Source of the DNA: Pseudobutyrivibrio sp.
GTDB lineage: Bacteria > Bacillota > Clostridia > Lachnospirales > Lachnospiraceae
Reading direction: 5' to 3'
Assembly (NCBI GenBank): GCA_017557715.1
Contig: JAFYYE010000229.1
Location: forward strand, 1 to 8,220
DNA length: 8,220 nucleotides
The translations under genes and the position numbers were made by a program. The notes beneath the pieces were generated by a model that worked only from the letters and a program-made list of their open reading frames with translations, was not told the origin of the DNA and did no database searches. Shown here one piece after another: positions 1 through 6,381 of the stretch; positions within the stretch are counted from its first letter, which is position 1, and each line of letters opens with the position of its first letter.

Positions 1-1027
1 ATTCTTCTATAAATACTCTCTTTTCATCTATATATTCGTTATAACTATCAATTCTTTCTTTGGATTCTTTCTTATATTTTTTTCTTGAAGTTATAATGCT
101 TGTAATAGATGTTGTTAGTCCCAACGTCATCGAAATAACACTTACCCACACATAAGCGCCACCTGTCTTGCTCATTAGGCCCCTAAAGACAACCGTTACT
201 CCCAACATTATAACTGCAGGCATAAGTTGCATTACAATGTTTGTCTCCGGCTTTTTAGGCTCCGTAGGTGGATCTAGTATTTCTATTTTCTCATCTGGTA
301 CAACTGTCTTTATTCTGGGATTTCTATTAAATAGTGGATACTCCAATTCACTCTTGGAAAGCTCCACATTGTGTCCATTGACGGAAACTAGCTTTACCAC
401 CTTATTCTTATCACAATACAGGAAATTACCATTCAAACACATTCCAAATGCAGCAAAAGATATAAAATCATTTTCTGATAAAAGTGTTGGCTCGGTGATT
501 TTTATGCCATCTACTCTGACACCGTACTTAGTATTTCTATCAGTAACTACATACCCCCTATTTGTCTTTTCGATAGTGATACTATCATTACCGATATAGT
601 CGTCTTTAATGCAAATGTGGCAATCACTGCTACCGCCTATACGAACTGTCTGCTGCTTTGACAAATCAATTGCCAAATCATACTTTTTCTTTTCATAATC
701 AAAATCAATCAGTAACTCGATATTGAATAATTCGATTCCTGAACTTTGATAACAAATCGAAGCATTATCGCCATGAGATAATTCTTTTGTGAGGAGCTTT
801 CTAGCATCACCCTGGCTAATATAAAGATTATCTGAGCAAATGAGTGCCCAATTATCTTTCTTGGTAAATACTAATTCAAATTCTTCAAAGAAATACTCTT
901 TATTAAGACGAACATCGTTATCTATTCCAGTACCCACACGAATAGTCTGGATATCTGGAGAGATTTCAATTTCCTTATAAAAACTTTTACTTGATAAAAT
1001 AATTCTATATCTATTTGTTTCCATCAT
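1..1027 (-). CDS. essC: Type VII secretion ATPase EssC/YukB, N-terminal part (cut by window edge)
   Basis: EssC/YukB is the membrane-bound FtsK/SpoIIIE-type motor of Firmicutes type VII secretion. About 342 residues are visible, and the ATPase domains would lie beyond the left edge. The visible part has the family's N-terminal layout. A first FHA-like fold (about residues 1-95, core IRVGTGIDNDVRL) and a second one (about 105-195, VRIGGSSDCHI and later NTKYGVRVDG) are followed by two membrane segments (about 262-283 and 290-311) and a basic stretch, TSRKKYKKESKER. Neither FHA-like fold shows the S-x-x-H signature, so phosphothreonine binding is doubtful; this is usual for EssC. Two adjacent ATG codons are possible starts (1027 and 1024). 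The first is preferred because an AAGG overlapping the yukD-like stop lies 6 bases upstream. The gene is last in the visible operon, 8 bases after yukD. Identification rests on domain order plus the neighbouring YukD-like gene, since the ATPase motifs are not in view. Confidence 0.85.
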   Translation of the reverse strand, partial: MMETNRYRIILSSKSFYKEIEISPDIQTIRVGTGIDNDVRLNKEYFFEEFELVFTKKDNWALICSDNLYISQGDARKLLTKELSHGDNASICYQSSGIELFNIELLIDFDYEKKKYDLAIDLSKQQTVRIGGSSDCHICIKDDYIGNDSITIEKTNRGYVVTDRNTKYGVRVDGIKITEPTLLSENDFISFAAFGMCLNGNFLYCDKNKVVKLVSVNGHNVELSKSELEYPLFNRNPRIKTVVPDEKIEILDPPTEPKKPETNIVMQLMPAVIMLGVTVVFRGLMSKTGGAYVWVSVISMTLGLTTSITSIITSRKKYKKESKERIDSYNEYIDEKRVFIEE

Positions 1028-1035
1028 GCACAACC

Positions 1036-1287
1036 TTATTCAGTATAGTTAATAACAGTACCATTTCTGATACCAAACTCTGATAGCTTCTTGCTTCCCT
1101 TTAACAAAGCAAAAGGATTCTCAGCTTTCAAATAACATTTCTTTTGATCTGATGTGTCTATACCCAAATCATATGCTGTATTTAGTGCTACCACTAAATC
1201 ATTTGCAGTAATATCAATTGGTATTTCTAAATCTACTGTTTCGTTTTTAGTCAAATTATTAAAGATAACTACTACACTATTATCCAT
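1036..1287 (-). CDS. yukD: YukD-like ubiquitin-fold protein of type VII secretion
   Basis: This is a small cytoplasmic protein (83 residues from the preferred start) of the YukD/EsaB family, whose members have a ubiquitin-like beta-grasp fold and are part of Firmicutes type VII secretion systems. The sequence shows a beta-rich start (VVVIFNNLTKNETVDLEIP), a central helix containing ANDLVVALNTAY, and a C-terminal ubiquitin-like stretch (KLSEFGIRNGTVINYTE) typical of the family. The open frame extends to a GTG at 1296, but an AAGGTG at 1294-1299 sits exactly 6 bases upstream of the ATG at 1287. That ATG is therefore the better start, and the GTG would lie inside the ribosome binding site. It sits between the MinD-like gene and essC, a position that fits yukD in known T7SSb loci. 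Confidence 0.87.
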   Translation of the reverse strand: MDNSVVVIFNNLTKNETVDLEIPIDITANDLVVALNTAYDLGIDTSDQKKCYLKAENPFALLKGSKKLSEFGIRNGTVINYTE

Positions 1288-1293
1288 TCCATT

Positions 1294-1299
1294 CACCTT
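1294..1299 (-). promoter_or_regulatory. Ribosome binding site that fixes the YukD-like start
   Basis: The minus strand reads AAGGTG, with 6 bases before ATG 1287. It overlaps the TAA stop of the upstream MinD-like gene, which suggests translational coupling. It argues against the longer GTG start at 1296. Confidence 0.75.
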
Positions 1300-2356
1300 A
1301 CATCGCTAAAAATGCTACCTTACGAATTCCGTTATTATCAGCCATTTCACTAGGCTTAACAAAAGTGTTTGTACTTATTTCTGTTATGTATTCTGTGATA
1401 CTAAACTTAGGTACAACCTCTGTAGCAATCAAAGCGTTAAACATGTCCTTGTTAAATCTATTACAAATAAAAATGTATTTTTCAGAATTAATACCATTGA
1501 TATTTGATGCTAAATGATTTGTTCCACTGACTGAATTTACCGACTGGTCTGTGACAACTATCACTTTGTCTGCAGCATCTATCATATTTAATTTCTCTTC
1601 ATCAAAAGCAGAATCTGCATCAATCACGATAAAATCATATTCACCATTTTTCTTTGCAGACAATGCAATCTTTAAAAAGACTGAGTAATCTATTCCGATA
1701 GAAGGAAGTGCTGCCTTAAACTCAGGCAAATAATTAAATACGTTTTTACGAATTTCCTTCTTTATATCCAGGTAAACATTATCTGTTGGATTATAAAGAG
1801 ATGCATATACATCTGTGCCTGTTATTGGGCCTTCATCATCCAATAAATACTGGAAATTCTGTAACATAGAAGCATTTATATAAAGGACTCTCTGATATCC
1901 CTCTGCAAGGCTTGCTGCGATTCCCATAGCCACACTTGTCTTTCCTACACCACCACAAGCTGATGTCACGAGAATAATCTGAGTCTCTTTCTTCTCCACT
2001 GCTCCTGCTGCAAGCTCTTTTGCACTCTTTGCAACGATTTCACTGAAGATTTCCACAATGCTGGTATATTTATAAAGCTTATTAAGGCTCAAATCACCAG
2101 TAGCGCCATCATCCATCTGCTCTGACATTAAGAAAATATTCTTTATATCATGTCTCTTTAATGATGAATCATATAAATCTTCAGATACGATAAGCACCTC
2201 TGCATTTCTTGGCATTGAAAAATACTCATTGAAATACTGCATATCTGTGATTATTTCTAAATCAATATTATTGAAATAGTCATTTACAAATTTATACTGT
2301 AGCGGCGCAATATAATTTACATCTGTATCCGCAATAATTACCTTTGGATTTGCCAT
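1298..2356 (-). CDS. MinD/TadZ-like P-loop ATPase with an N-terminal receiver-like domain
   Basis: This 352-residue protein has the architecture of CpaE/TadZ: a receiver-like N-terminal domain (about 1-110) joined to a MinD/ParA-type ATPase (about 124-352). The P-loop is SACGGVGKTS (132-141, Lys139), and the Walker B-like strand is DFIVIDAD (241-248). The residue before the GG is Cys where MinD and ParA proteins have their signature lysine, so dimer-dependent hydrolysis of the classical kind is uncertain. In the receiver-like part, the strand where a phospho-accepting Asp would be expected reads VLIVSED, apparently with Ser58 in its place, so it is probably a pseudo-receiver. Such proteins usually place or recruit a machine at a site on the membrane. 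Here, just upstream of yukD and essC, it could position or gate the secretion apparatus; that role is inferred. A strong AAAGGGG lies 6 bases before the ATG and overlaps the preceding stop. Confidence 0.82.
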   Translation of the reverse strand: MANPKVIIADTDVNYIAPLQYKFVNDYFNNIDLEIITDMQYFNEYFSMPRNAEVLIVSEDLYDSSLKRHDIKNIFLMSEQMDDGATGDLSLNKLYKYTSIVEIFSEIVAKSAKELAAGAVEKKETQIILVTSACGGVGKTSVAMGIAASLAEGYQRVLYINASMLQNFQYLLDDEGPITGTDVYASLYNPTDNVYLDIKKEIRKNVFNYLPEFKAALPSIGIDYSVFLKIALSAKKNGEYDFIVIDADSAFDEEKLNMIDAADKVIVVTDQSVNSVSGTNHLASNINGINSEKYIFICNRFNKDMFNALIATEVVPKFSITEYITEISTNTFVKPSEMADNNGIRKVAFLAM

Positions 2357-2367
2357 ACTACACCCCT

Positions 2368-3303
2368 TTAATTTACTCTAAATTCACTATTTGCCAGACG
2401 AACAATATCTCCTGGCTGCAATGGAAGCTTCTGTCCCACGCCCACTCTTACGTTATTAACAAAAGTACCGTTTGCGCTTCCCTCATCCATGATGAAGAAT
2501 GTGCCATTCTGCTTCACAACACGACAATGGCGTCTACTGATGGCACCGTTGAAATCGATTACCTTATCTACCAAATCTGCTTTCTTACCAATGAGTACAT
2601 CATCTTCGGAAATACGAATTTCGAATGGGTAAGGTGCATCACAAGCAACAAGCTTAATTGCACCGATAAGATTTCCTGTATTGCCGCTCACATAAGCCGG
2701 CTGGCTTGGAGCTGCAGCAACAGGTGTGTCTACTTCTGGAGAAATCTCTCTACTCTTCTGATAAATCAGGTCAAGTGGAATTGTTCTATCAGCCACATCT
2801 GCCATCAACATTTCAATCTTCTCTGTTCTAGCAGTGACCACACCATCAAGAATCTCATAAATTGTGTTTCTTAACTGTTCTTCAAAATCAGCGTTTGATG
2901 CAAAAAGCTTTTCACTAATTGGTATGTAAACCATACGAACCTTCATAGTATTTGCATCAACGAAAATTCTTTCTTTATCAAGTAAAATACTCTGACATGA
3001 AAGAAAGCCATTTGTCTTGACCTTTGTAATGCATGAAAGAATACCAGCAACAAGTGTGACAGCCACATCTGATGAAAGACCTGGCATCATGCCTGCTACA
3101 GTTCGATAATCATTTCCCAAATAACACAGATCTATCAAACCGTTTCTGGTTATTTTCATACACTTTACAAATATGTCATTGCTCTGGCTCTGCAGCACCT
3201 TATAATCTGTATCAATTAAAGCTGCATTTCCAGTAATAACATATTCGAAATTATTACCACTTTGAATTTCACTAATTATTCCTTTATCAACTAAAGCGTT
3301 CAT
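2368..3303 (-). CDS. FHA-domain protein with an uncharacterised N-terminal domain
   Basis: This 311-residue protein is predicted to be cytoplasmic; no membrane segment is seen. Residues 1-185 form an N-terminal domain resembling the region (I believe catalogued as DUF6382) often fused to FHA domains in Clostridia. Its stretch FLSCQSILLDKERIFVDAN (100-118) recalls the degenerate catalytic loop of pseudokinase-like folds. A Pro/Ala-rich linker (about 190-210) leads to a C-terminal FHA domain (about 213-311) with IGKK (238-241), SRRH (256-259) and ANGTF (277-281). The usual Gly-Arg is Gly-Lys, but the Ser, His and Asn-Gly positions are kept, so phosphothreonine binding is plausible. The neighbouring gene encodes a protein full of TT motifs and the kinase is two steps upstream, so this is a likely reader of the phosphorylation circuit. 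AAGGA lies 6 bases before the ATG. FHA assignment is firm; partner and function are inferred. Confidence 0.85.
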   Translation of the reverse strand: MNALVDKGIISEIQSGNNFEYVITGNAALIDTDYKVLQSQSNDIFVKCMKITRNGLIDLCYLGNDYRTVAGMMPGLSSDVAVTLVAGILSCITKVKTNGFLSCQSILLDKERIFVDANTMKVRMVYIPISEKLFASNADFEEQLRNTIYEILDGVVTARTEKIEMLMADVADRTIPLDLIYQKSREISPEVDTPVAAAPSQPAYVSGNTGNLIGAIKLVACDAPYPFEIRISEDDVLIGKKADLVDKVIDFNGAISRRHCRVVKQNGTFFIMDEGSANGTFVNNVRVGVGQKLPLQPGDIVRLANSEFRVN

Positions 3304-3319
3304 TCTATTTCCTTAATAA

Positions 3320-3883
3320 TTAAATATTCTTATTGCTTCCTGTAATCTTAATATCATCTTCCATCTGGAAAACATTGTTTCCATCAGACAATACTGTAGT
3401 CTCATCATTATCAACTGTGGCTGAAGCAAAATTACCACCAAGTATAGTTGTCTCATCACTAGCTGTGATTCCACCTAACACCGTAGTCTCCTCGCTGCCT
3501 GCTGGAGCATCTAAAACAGTAGTAGCTTCGCTATCAAAATTGCTTTCTAATACTGTAGTAGCGTCATCATTGCATAAGATGATTGTCTCATCTTCAACAA
3601 GAAGTGATGTGGCATCATCGTCAACTCTTTTTGTTAAGGCGCCAGAAGTGCCCCATGTAAGGGCTGCCTTCTGTCTGTTGCGCTCGCCTGATGCTGCCTT
3701 ATTGATTTCCTTGTTCAAGCCCACACCTGTGAGCACTCTAAATGAATGAGGAATCTTGAATACTATAAAAATAATGATGGCTGCAATAAAAAGTGCAATT
3801 GCAACTACCATAAGGATAATTGCCAAGCTCTGAAAGAGCTGTGTTTGTTCTGTAATTGTTTCTACATTTGATTGTAAACTCAT
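3320..3883 (-). CDS. Single-pass membrane protein with tandem TT(V/I)L phospho-acceptor-like motifs
   Basis: I do not recognise this 187-residue protein as a named family. It has a short N-terminus, one strong membrane segment (about 19-43), then a basic juxtamembrane stretch (KIPHSFR) that places the C-terminal tail in the cytoplasm. The tail carries seven related acidic-Thr motifs: DDATSLL (89-95), DETIIL (98-103), DDATTVL (106-112), SEATTVL (118-124), SEETTVL (130-136), SDETTIL (142-148) and NDETTVL (159-165). The middle four threonine pairs (109, 121, 133, 145) are spaced exactly 12 residues apart. Acidic-ETT motifs resemble known targets of bacterial Ser/Thr kinases that become FHA ligands, such as the ETT motif of mycobacterial GarA. 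The protein is encoded between the kinase and an FHA gene, so it is probably a membrane scaffold phosphorylated by the kinase and read by FHA proteins. A weak AAGG lies 9-10 bases before the ATG. Confidence 0.8.
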   Translation of the reverse strand: MSLQSNVETITEQTQLFQSLAIILMVVAIALFIAAIIIFIVFKIPHSFRVLTGVGLNKEINKAASGERNRQKAALTWGTSGALTKRVDDDATSLLVEDETIILCNDDATTVLESNFDSEATTVLDAPAGSEETTVLGGITASDETTILGGNFASATVDNDETTVLSDGNNVFQMEDDIKITGSNKNI

Positions 3884-3894
3884 AAAAAACTACC

Positions 3895-4518
3895 TTACTC
3901 TAACATTGAAATTGTCTGCTTTGCCTTGTCGATGTTTGTGGCAAGCTCCTCTTCCAATTCAACTACTCGCTCTGATTTATCACCAGTGCTGTCAATATCT
4001 TCCTTAACGTGCTTCTCAATGTTCATAAGCTGAAGCTGCATATCTGAAGTAGATACACCAGCCTTCTTGAACTGATAAGCATTCATGCAAATCTGTGATG
4101 CCATCTCCTTGTAAATAGCAAGAGCTGTGTTGGCATTATCAGATTCCGTAATATTTCCATCGCAAAGAACTACCAAGTCATCCCAGTAATTCTTGTAAGT
4201 AACTTCGCTATCACCTGTCTTATCAACAGCACCAAGGTTTACATAATATTCTGCGATAGCACCAAGACGCTCTGCTCGTTCCTTCTGATTTGGATTCAGA
4301 TTTCCCTCAGCTGCCTTCTTGAACCAGTAAGCTGACTGCTGCTTGTTGCCCTCGCCTTCATAGCTGTAATAGTATGCAAGACCAAGTCTGTATGCGAAGA
4401 GGCTGTAGCTATCTTTATCCTGAGCAAGTATCTGCTCATAAGTGCTTTTACCGCTTGTTCTGATAAGAATCTCACGGAGCTCTGCTGCTTCGTCTGCTGA
4501 GAAATACTCATCTGCCAA
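3895..4518 (-). CDS. TPR-like C-terminal half of the Ser/Thr kinase, separated by an in-frame stop
   Basis: This open frame encodes 207 residues if started at TTG 4518. It is in the same reading frame as the upstream kinase, with only the TAA at 4546-4548 between them. The codons between that stop and the TTG read YINLIDNVY, which joins naturally to the kinase end (ALIDSIAVYPSQVD) as one TPR-like helical pair. No Shine-Dalgarno precedes the TTG, and no ATG is available near the start. The chain is helical and tetratricopeptide/Sel1-like: YRLGLAYYYSYEGEG followed by SAYWFKKAAEG (43-72), another helix pair (85-95), and an acidic helix at 181-204 that may form a coiled coil. There is no signal peptide or membrane segment. 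It most likely represents the C-terminal, probably extracytoplasmic, domain of the kinase. Whether it is made at all depends on readthrough, reinitiation or the stop being an error. Confidence 0.62.
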   Translation of the reverse strand: MADEYFSADEAAELREILIRTSGKSTYEQILAQDKDSYSLFAYRLGLAYYYSYEGEGNKQQSAYWFKKAAEGNLNPNQKERAERLGAIAEYYVNLGAVDKTGDSEVTYKNYWDDLVVLCDGNITESDNANTALAIYKEMASQICMNAYQFKKAGVSTSDMQLQLMNIEKHVKEDIDSTGDKSERVVELEEELATNIDKAKQTISMLE

Positions 4519-4545
4519 ATATACGTTATCAATCAGATTTATATA

Positions 4546-4548
4546 TTA
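4546..4548 (-). other. In-frame TAA stop within a kinase-TPR reading frame
   Basis: The minus strand reads GTG GAT TAA TAT ATA. Reading continues open in the same frame on both sides, from 5574 down to 3895 (558 sense codons plus this stop). A single base change from GAA, AAA or CAA would give this codon. Confidence 0.75.
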
Positions 4549-5574
4549 ATCCACCTGTGATGGATAAACTGCAATGGAATCGATAAGGGCTTCCTTTGAA
4601 TCGGCTGCTGTAGCCCCACGACTTGCATCCTCAAGAAGCTTATCGTGATTTACCTGCTGCACATGCTTTCCATAGCTGTAGCAAGAGAACGAACCAATAG
4701 CTGCTGCAAGCGAAAGGAATGCTGTAGTCATGAAGATTCCAAGCTTTACCTTTTCCTTATGACGATATGTCTCATCAAGCTCGTTGTAATGCTCTAATGC
4801 ATAAAGCACCTCGTTACAACTCTGGTATCTCTTCTCAGGGTCGAGCTGTGTACACTTTGCAACAATCTGCTCCAATCCCTTTGAAAGCGATTCATTCCAA
4901 TAACGAATATTTCTGATTTCGTATGGTGGCTCACTAGGGTTCTTTCCTGTAACAAGATGATAGATTGTTGTACCCAAGCAATAGATATCTGTTCTGGCAT
5001 CTGTCTGTCCATGTCCACCAAACTGCTCTGGTGCCGCATAGCCTCTAGTACCAAGGCATGTAGTATCTTCAAGATTTTCCTGCTTATACTGTCTGGCTGT
5101 ACCAAAATCGATAAGTACGATTGTGCCGTCTGGCTTAAGCATGATATTACCTGGCTTCAAGTCACGGTAAATGATTGGTGGATTCTGAGAGTGCAAATAT
5201 CCCAGCACATCGCAAAGCTGCTTTGCCCACTCAATAACATATTCCTGTGGCTGTGGACCGTACTCGTTTACTGCCTTACTAAGGGTGTTACCTTCTACAT
5301 AGTCCATAACGATAAGGATTGAATCCTCGTGGTCGATAATGTCTACGATACTAGGAAGGTTTGGATGAGAAAGATTCTTAAGCATCTCTGTCTCTGTCTT
5401 GATGCTGGCCATGGTAATCTCTGATGCAGCTGCTGCATCTTTACGGATTTCCTTAATAGCCCACTGTTTATTAGCTCTCTCATTCATAGCTAAATAAACA
5501 ACGCTCATTCCACCCTGTCCGATTTTATTTAAAATTTTATATTTATTGTCAATTAATGATCCTATTTCTAACAT
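4546..5574 (-). CDS. Membrane-anchored eukaryotic-type Ser/Thr protein kinase
   Basis: This is a Hanks-type kinase, predicted to phosphorylate Ser/Thr of proteins at the inner face of the membrane. The catalytic domain covers about residues 10-265. It has the glycine loop IGQGGMS (18-24), the ATP lysine in AIKE (Lys41), a probable helix-C glutamate (Glu61), a catalytic loop YRDLKPGN (136-143, Asp138, with Tyr for the common His), DFG (156-158), a Thr-rich activation loop (Thr171, Thr172, Thr176) and APE (181-183). All residues needed for catalysis appear present. After a basic RHKEKVK comes one membrane segment (about 278-302), then a short tail ending at an in-frame TAA. In the longer in-frame reading a TPR-like domain would follow outside the membrane, where PrkC/PknB have PASTA repeats. 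The ATG is only 5 bases after the phosphatase stop and has no clear Shine-Dalgarno, so coupled translation is likely. Its targets are probably the TT-motif proteins of this operon. Confidence 0.93.
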   Translation of the reverse strand: MLEIGSLIDNKYKILNKIGQGGMSVVYLAMNERANKQWAIKEIRKDAAAASEITMASIKTETEMLKNLSHPNLPSIVDIIDHEDSILIVMDYVEGNTLSKAVNEYGPQPQEYVIEWAKQLCDVLGYLHSQNPPIIYRDLKPGNIMLKPDGTIVLIDFGTARQYKQENLEDTTCLGTRGYAAPEQFGGHGQTDARTDIYCLGTTIYHLVTGKNPSEPPYEIRNIRYWNESLSKGLEQIVAKCTQLDPEKRYQSCNEVLYALEHYNELDETYRHKEKVKLGIFMTTAFLSLAAAIGSFSCYSYGKHVQQVNHDKLLEDASRGATAADSKEALIDSIAVYPSQVD

Positions 5575-5579
5575 AACAC

Positions 5580-6371
5580 TTAAATTGAGATTATCAGACC
5601 TGATATGTTGTCTGTCTCTCCTCTATTCATAACCATTTCAGTTAATTTTTTTATTCCATTTTTCTGTGGAGCGATGCTCACTATTTCTTTGTCTTCCAGC
5701 TTTCTCCAAAGTCCGTCTGAACATAAAAGGAAGTTGAGATTTTTCTCAATCTGTCCTTTAAAAAACTCTGGAACAACTGACTCAGAAGCGCCAATACACT
5801 GCAAAAGCATACTCTTCTTATCGCTGTGCATTGCCTCTGCCTCTGTCATTCTGCCAAGCTCTACCTGCTGCTGAACATAACTCTGGTCGTGAGAAACCTG
5901 CTCCAGCTTTTTCTTGCCAAATTTGTATGCTCTGGAATCGCCAACATTCATTGTCATGTATTCATCACCAATAATGATGATTGCAACCACTGTTGTACCC
6001 AATCGCATACCATTGCTATTTCCATAAGCCTTGAGCTTTTCATTCATCTCTGTGACAATCTTTTTCCACTGGCCTTCCACTCTGGAAAGAAGATGAGACG
6101 CCTGAGTCATTGTCTCCTTTCCGTATAAAGGCTCTGTGGCATTCTGGTCGGAAAGCATCTGTGGAAGTTCCATTTTGAACCAGCTATCCATGCGATTTAC
6201 AAAAGCTGAGCTTGCTACCTCTCCGCAAGAAAGACCGCCCATTCCATCGCAAAGGATTCCCATGCAGATGTTTCCGATATTCATCGCTGTTGCCTGCTTA
6301 ATAAGCAACGCGTCCTGATTAACATTTTTCTTGGTGCCTATATCTGAATAAGCATCTACTTTAAAACCCAT
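5580..6371 (-). CDS. PP2C-family (PPM) Ser/Thr protein phosphatase
   Basis: This 263-residue cytoplasmic phosphatase is close to the usual length for bacterial stand-alone PP2C (PrpC/Stp) enzymes, which remove phosphate from Ser/Thr with two bound metal ions. The motifs appear in order: DIGTKKNVNQDAL (10-22), CDGMGG (41-46, metal ligand Asp42), GTTVV (125-129), NVGDSRAY (142-149), SHDQSYV (160-166), QCIGAS (191-196), CSDGLW (217-222, Asp219) and RGETDNISG (250-258, Asp254). All metal-binding aspartates are present, so it should be active. It lies directly upstream of the kinase, the pairing seen for PrpC/PrkC, and is the expected eraser of the kinase marks. AGGA lies 8 bases before the ATG and overlaps the TAG of the preceding gene. 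An insertion-like stretch (about 68-100) between the CDGMGG and GTTVV motifs contains no known motif. Confidence 0.95.
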   Translation of the reverse strand: MGFKVDAYSDIGTKKNVNQDALLIKQATAMNIGNICMGILCDGMGGLSCGEVASSAFVNRMDSWFKMELPQMLSDQNATEPLYGKETMTQASHLLSRVEGQWKKIVTEMNEKLKAYGNSNGMRLGTTVVAIIIIGDEYMTMNVGDSRAYKFGKKKLEQVSHDQSYVQQQVELGRMTEAEAMHSDKKSMLLQCIGASESVVPEFFKGQIEKNLNFLLCSDGLWRKLEDKEIVSIAPQKNGIKKLTEMVMNRGETDNISGLIISI

Positions 6372-6381
6372 AATCTATTTC

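Noticed and set aside
168..599. Plus-strand open frame of 143 codons
   Set aside because: It lies entirely antisense to the EssC coding region, has a low-complexity Ser/Phe/Leu composition typical of a reversed frame, and has no ribosome binding site.
1288..1296. GTG 1296 as start of the YukD-like gene
   Set aside because: It lies within the AAGGTG that serves the ATG at 1287, and has no ribosome binding site of its own.
2344..2874. Plus-strand 176-codon frame opposite the FHA gene
   Set aside because: Rich in Cys/Trp/His/Ile without domain signatures, and antisense to a well-supported FHA protein.
3333..3749. Plus-strand open frame with repeated VVSSL-like units
   Set aside because: The apparent repeats are the antisense image of the TT-motif array on the minus strand. 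No start signals are seen.
4296..4532. Minus-strand 78-codon frame overlapping the TPR-like ORF
   Set aside because: It starts with TTG, has no ribosome binding site, and overlaps a frame that continues the kinase domain structure. The translation looks like a shifted-frame shadow.
4794..5105. Minus-strand 103-codon frame within the kinase
   Set aside because: It lies fully inside the kinase catalytic domain in another frame. The kinase motifs in the main frame are complete, so no frameshift is needed.
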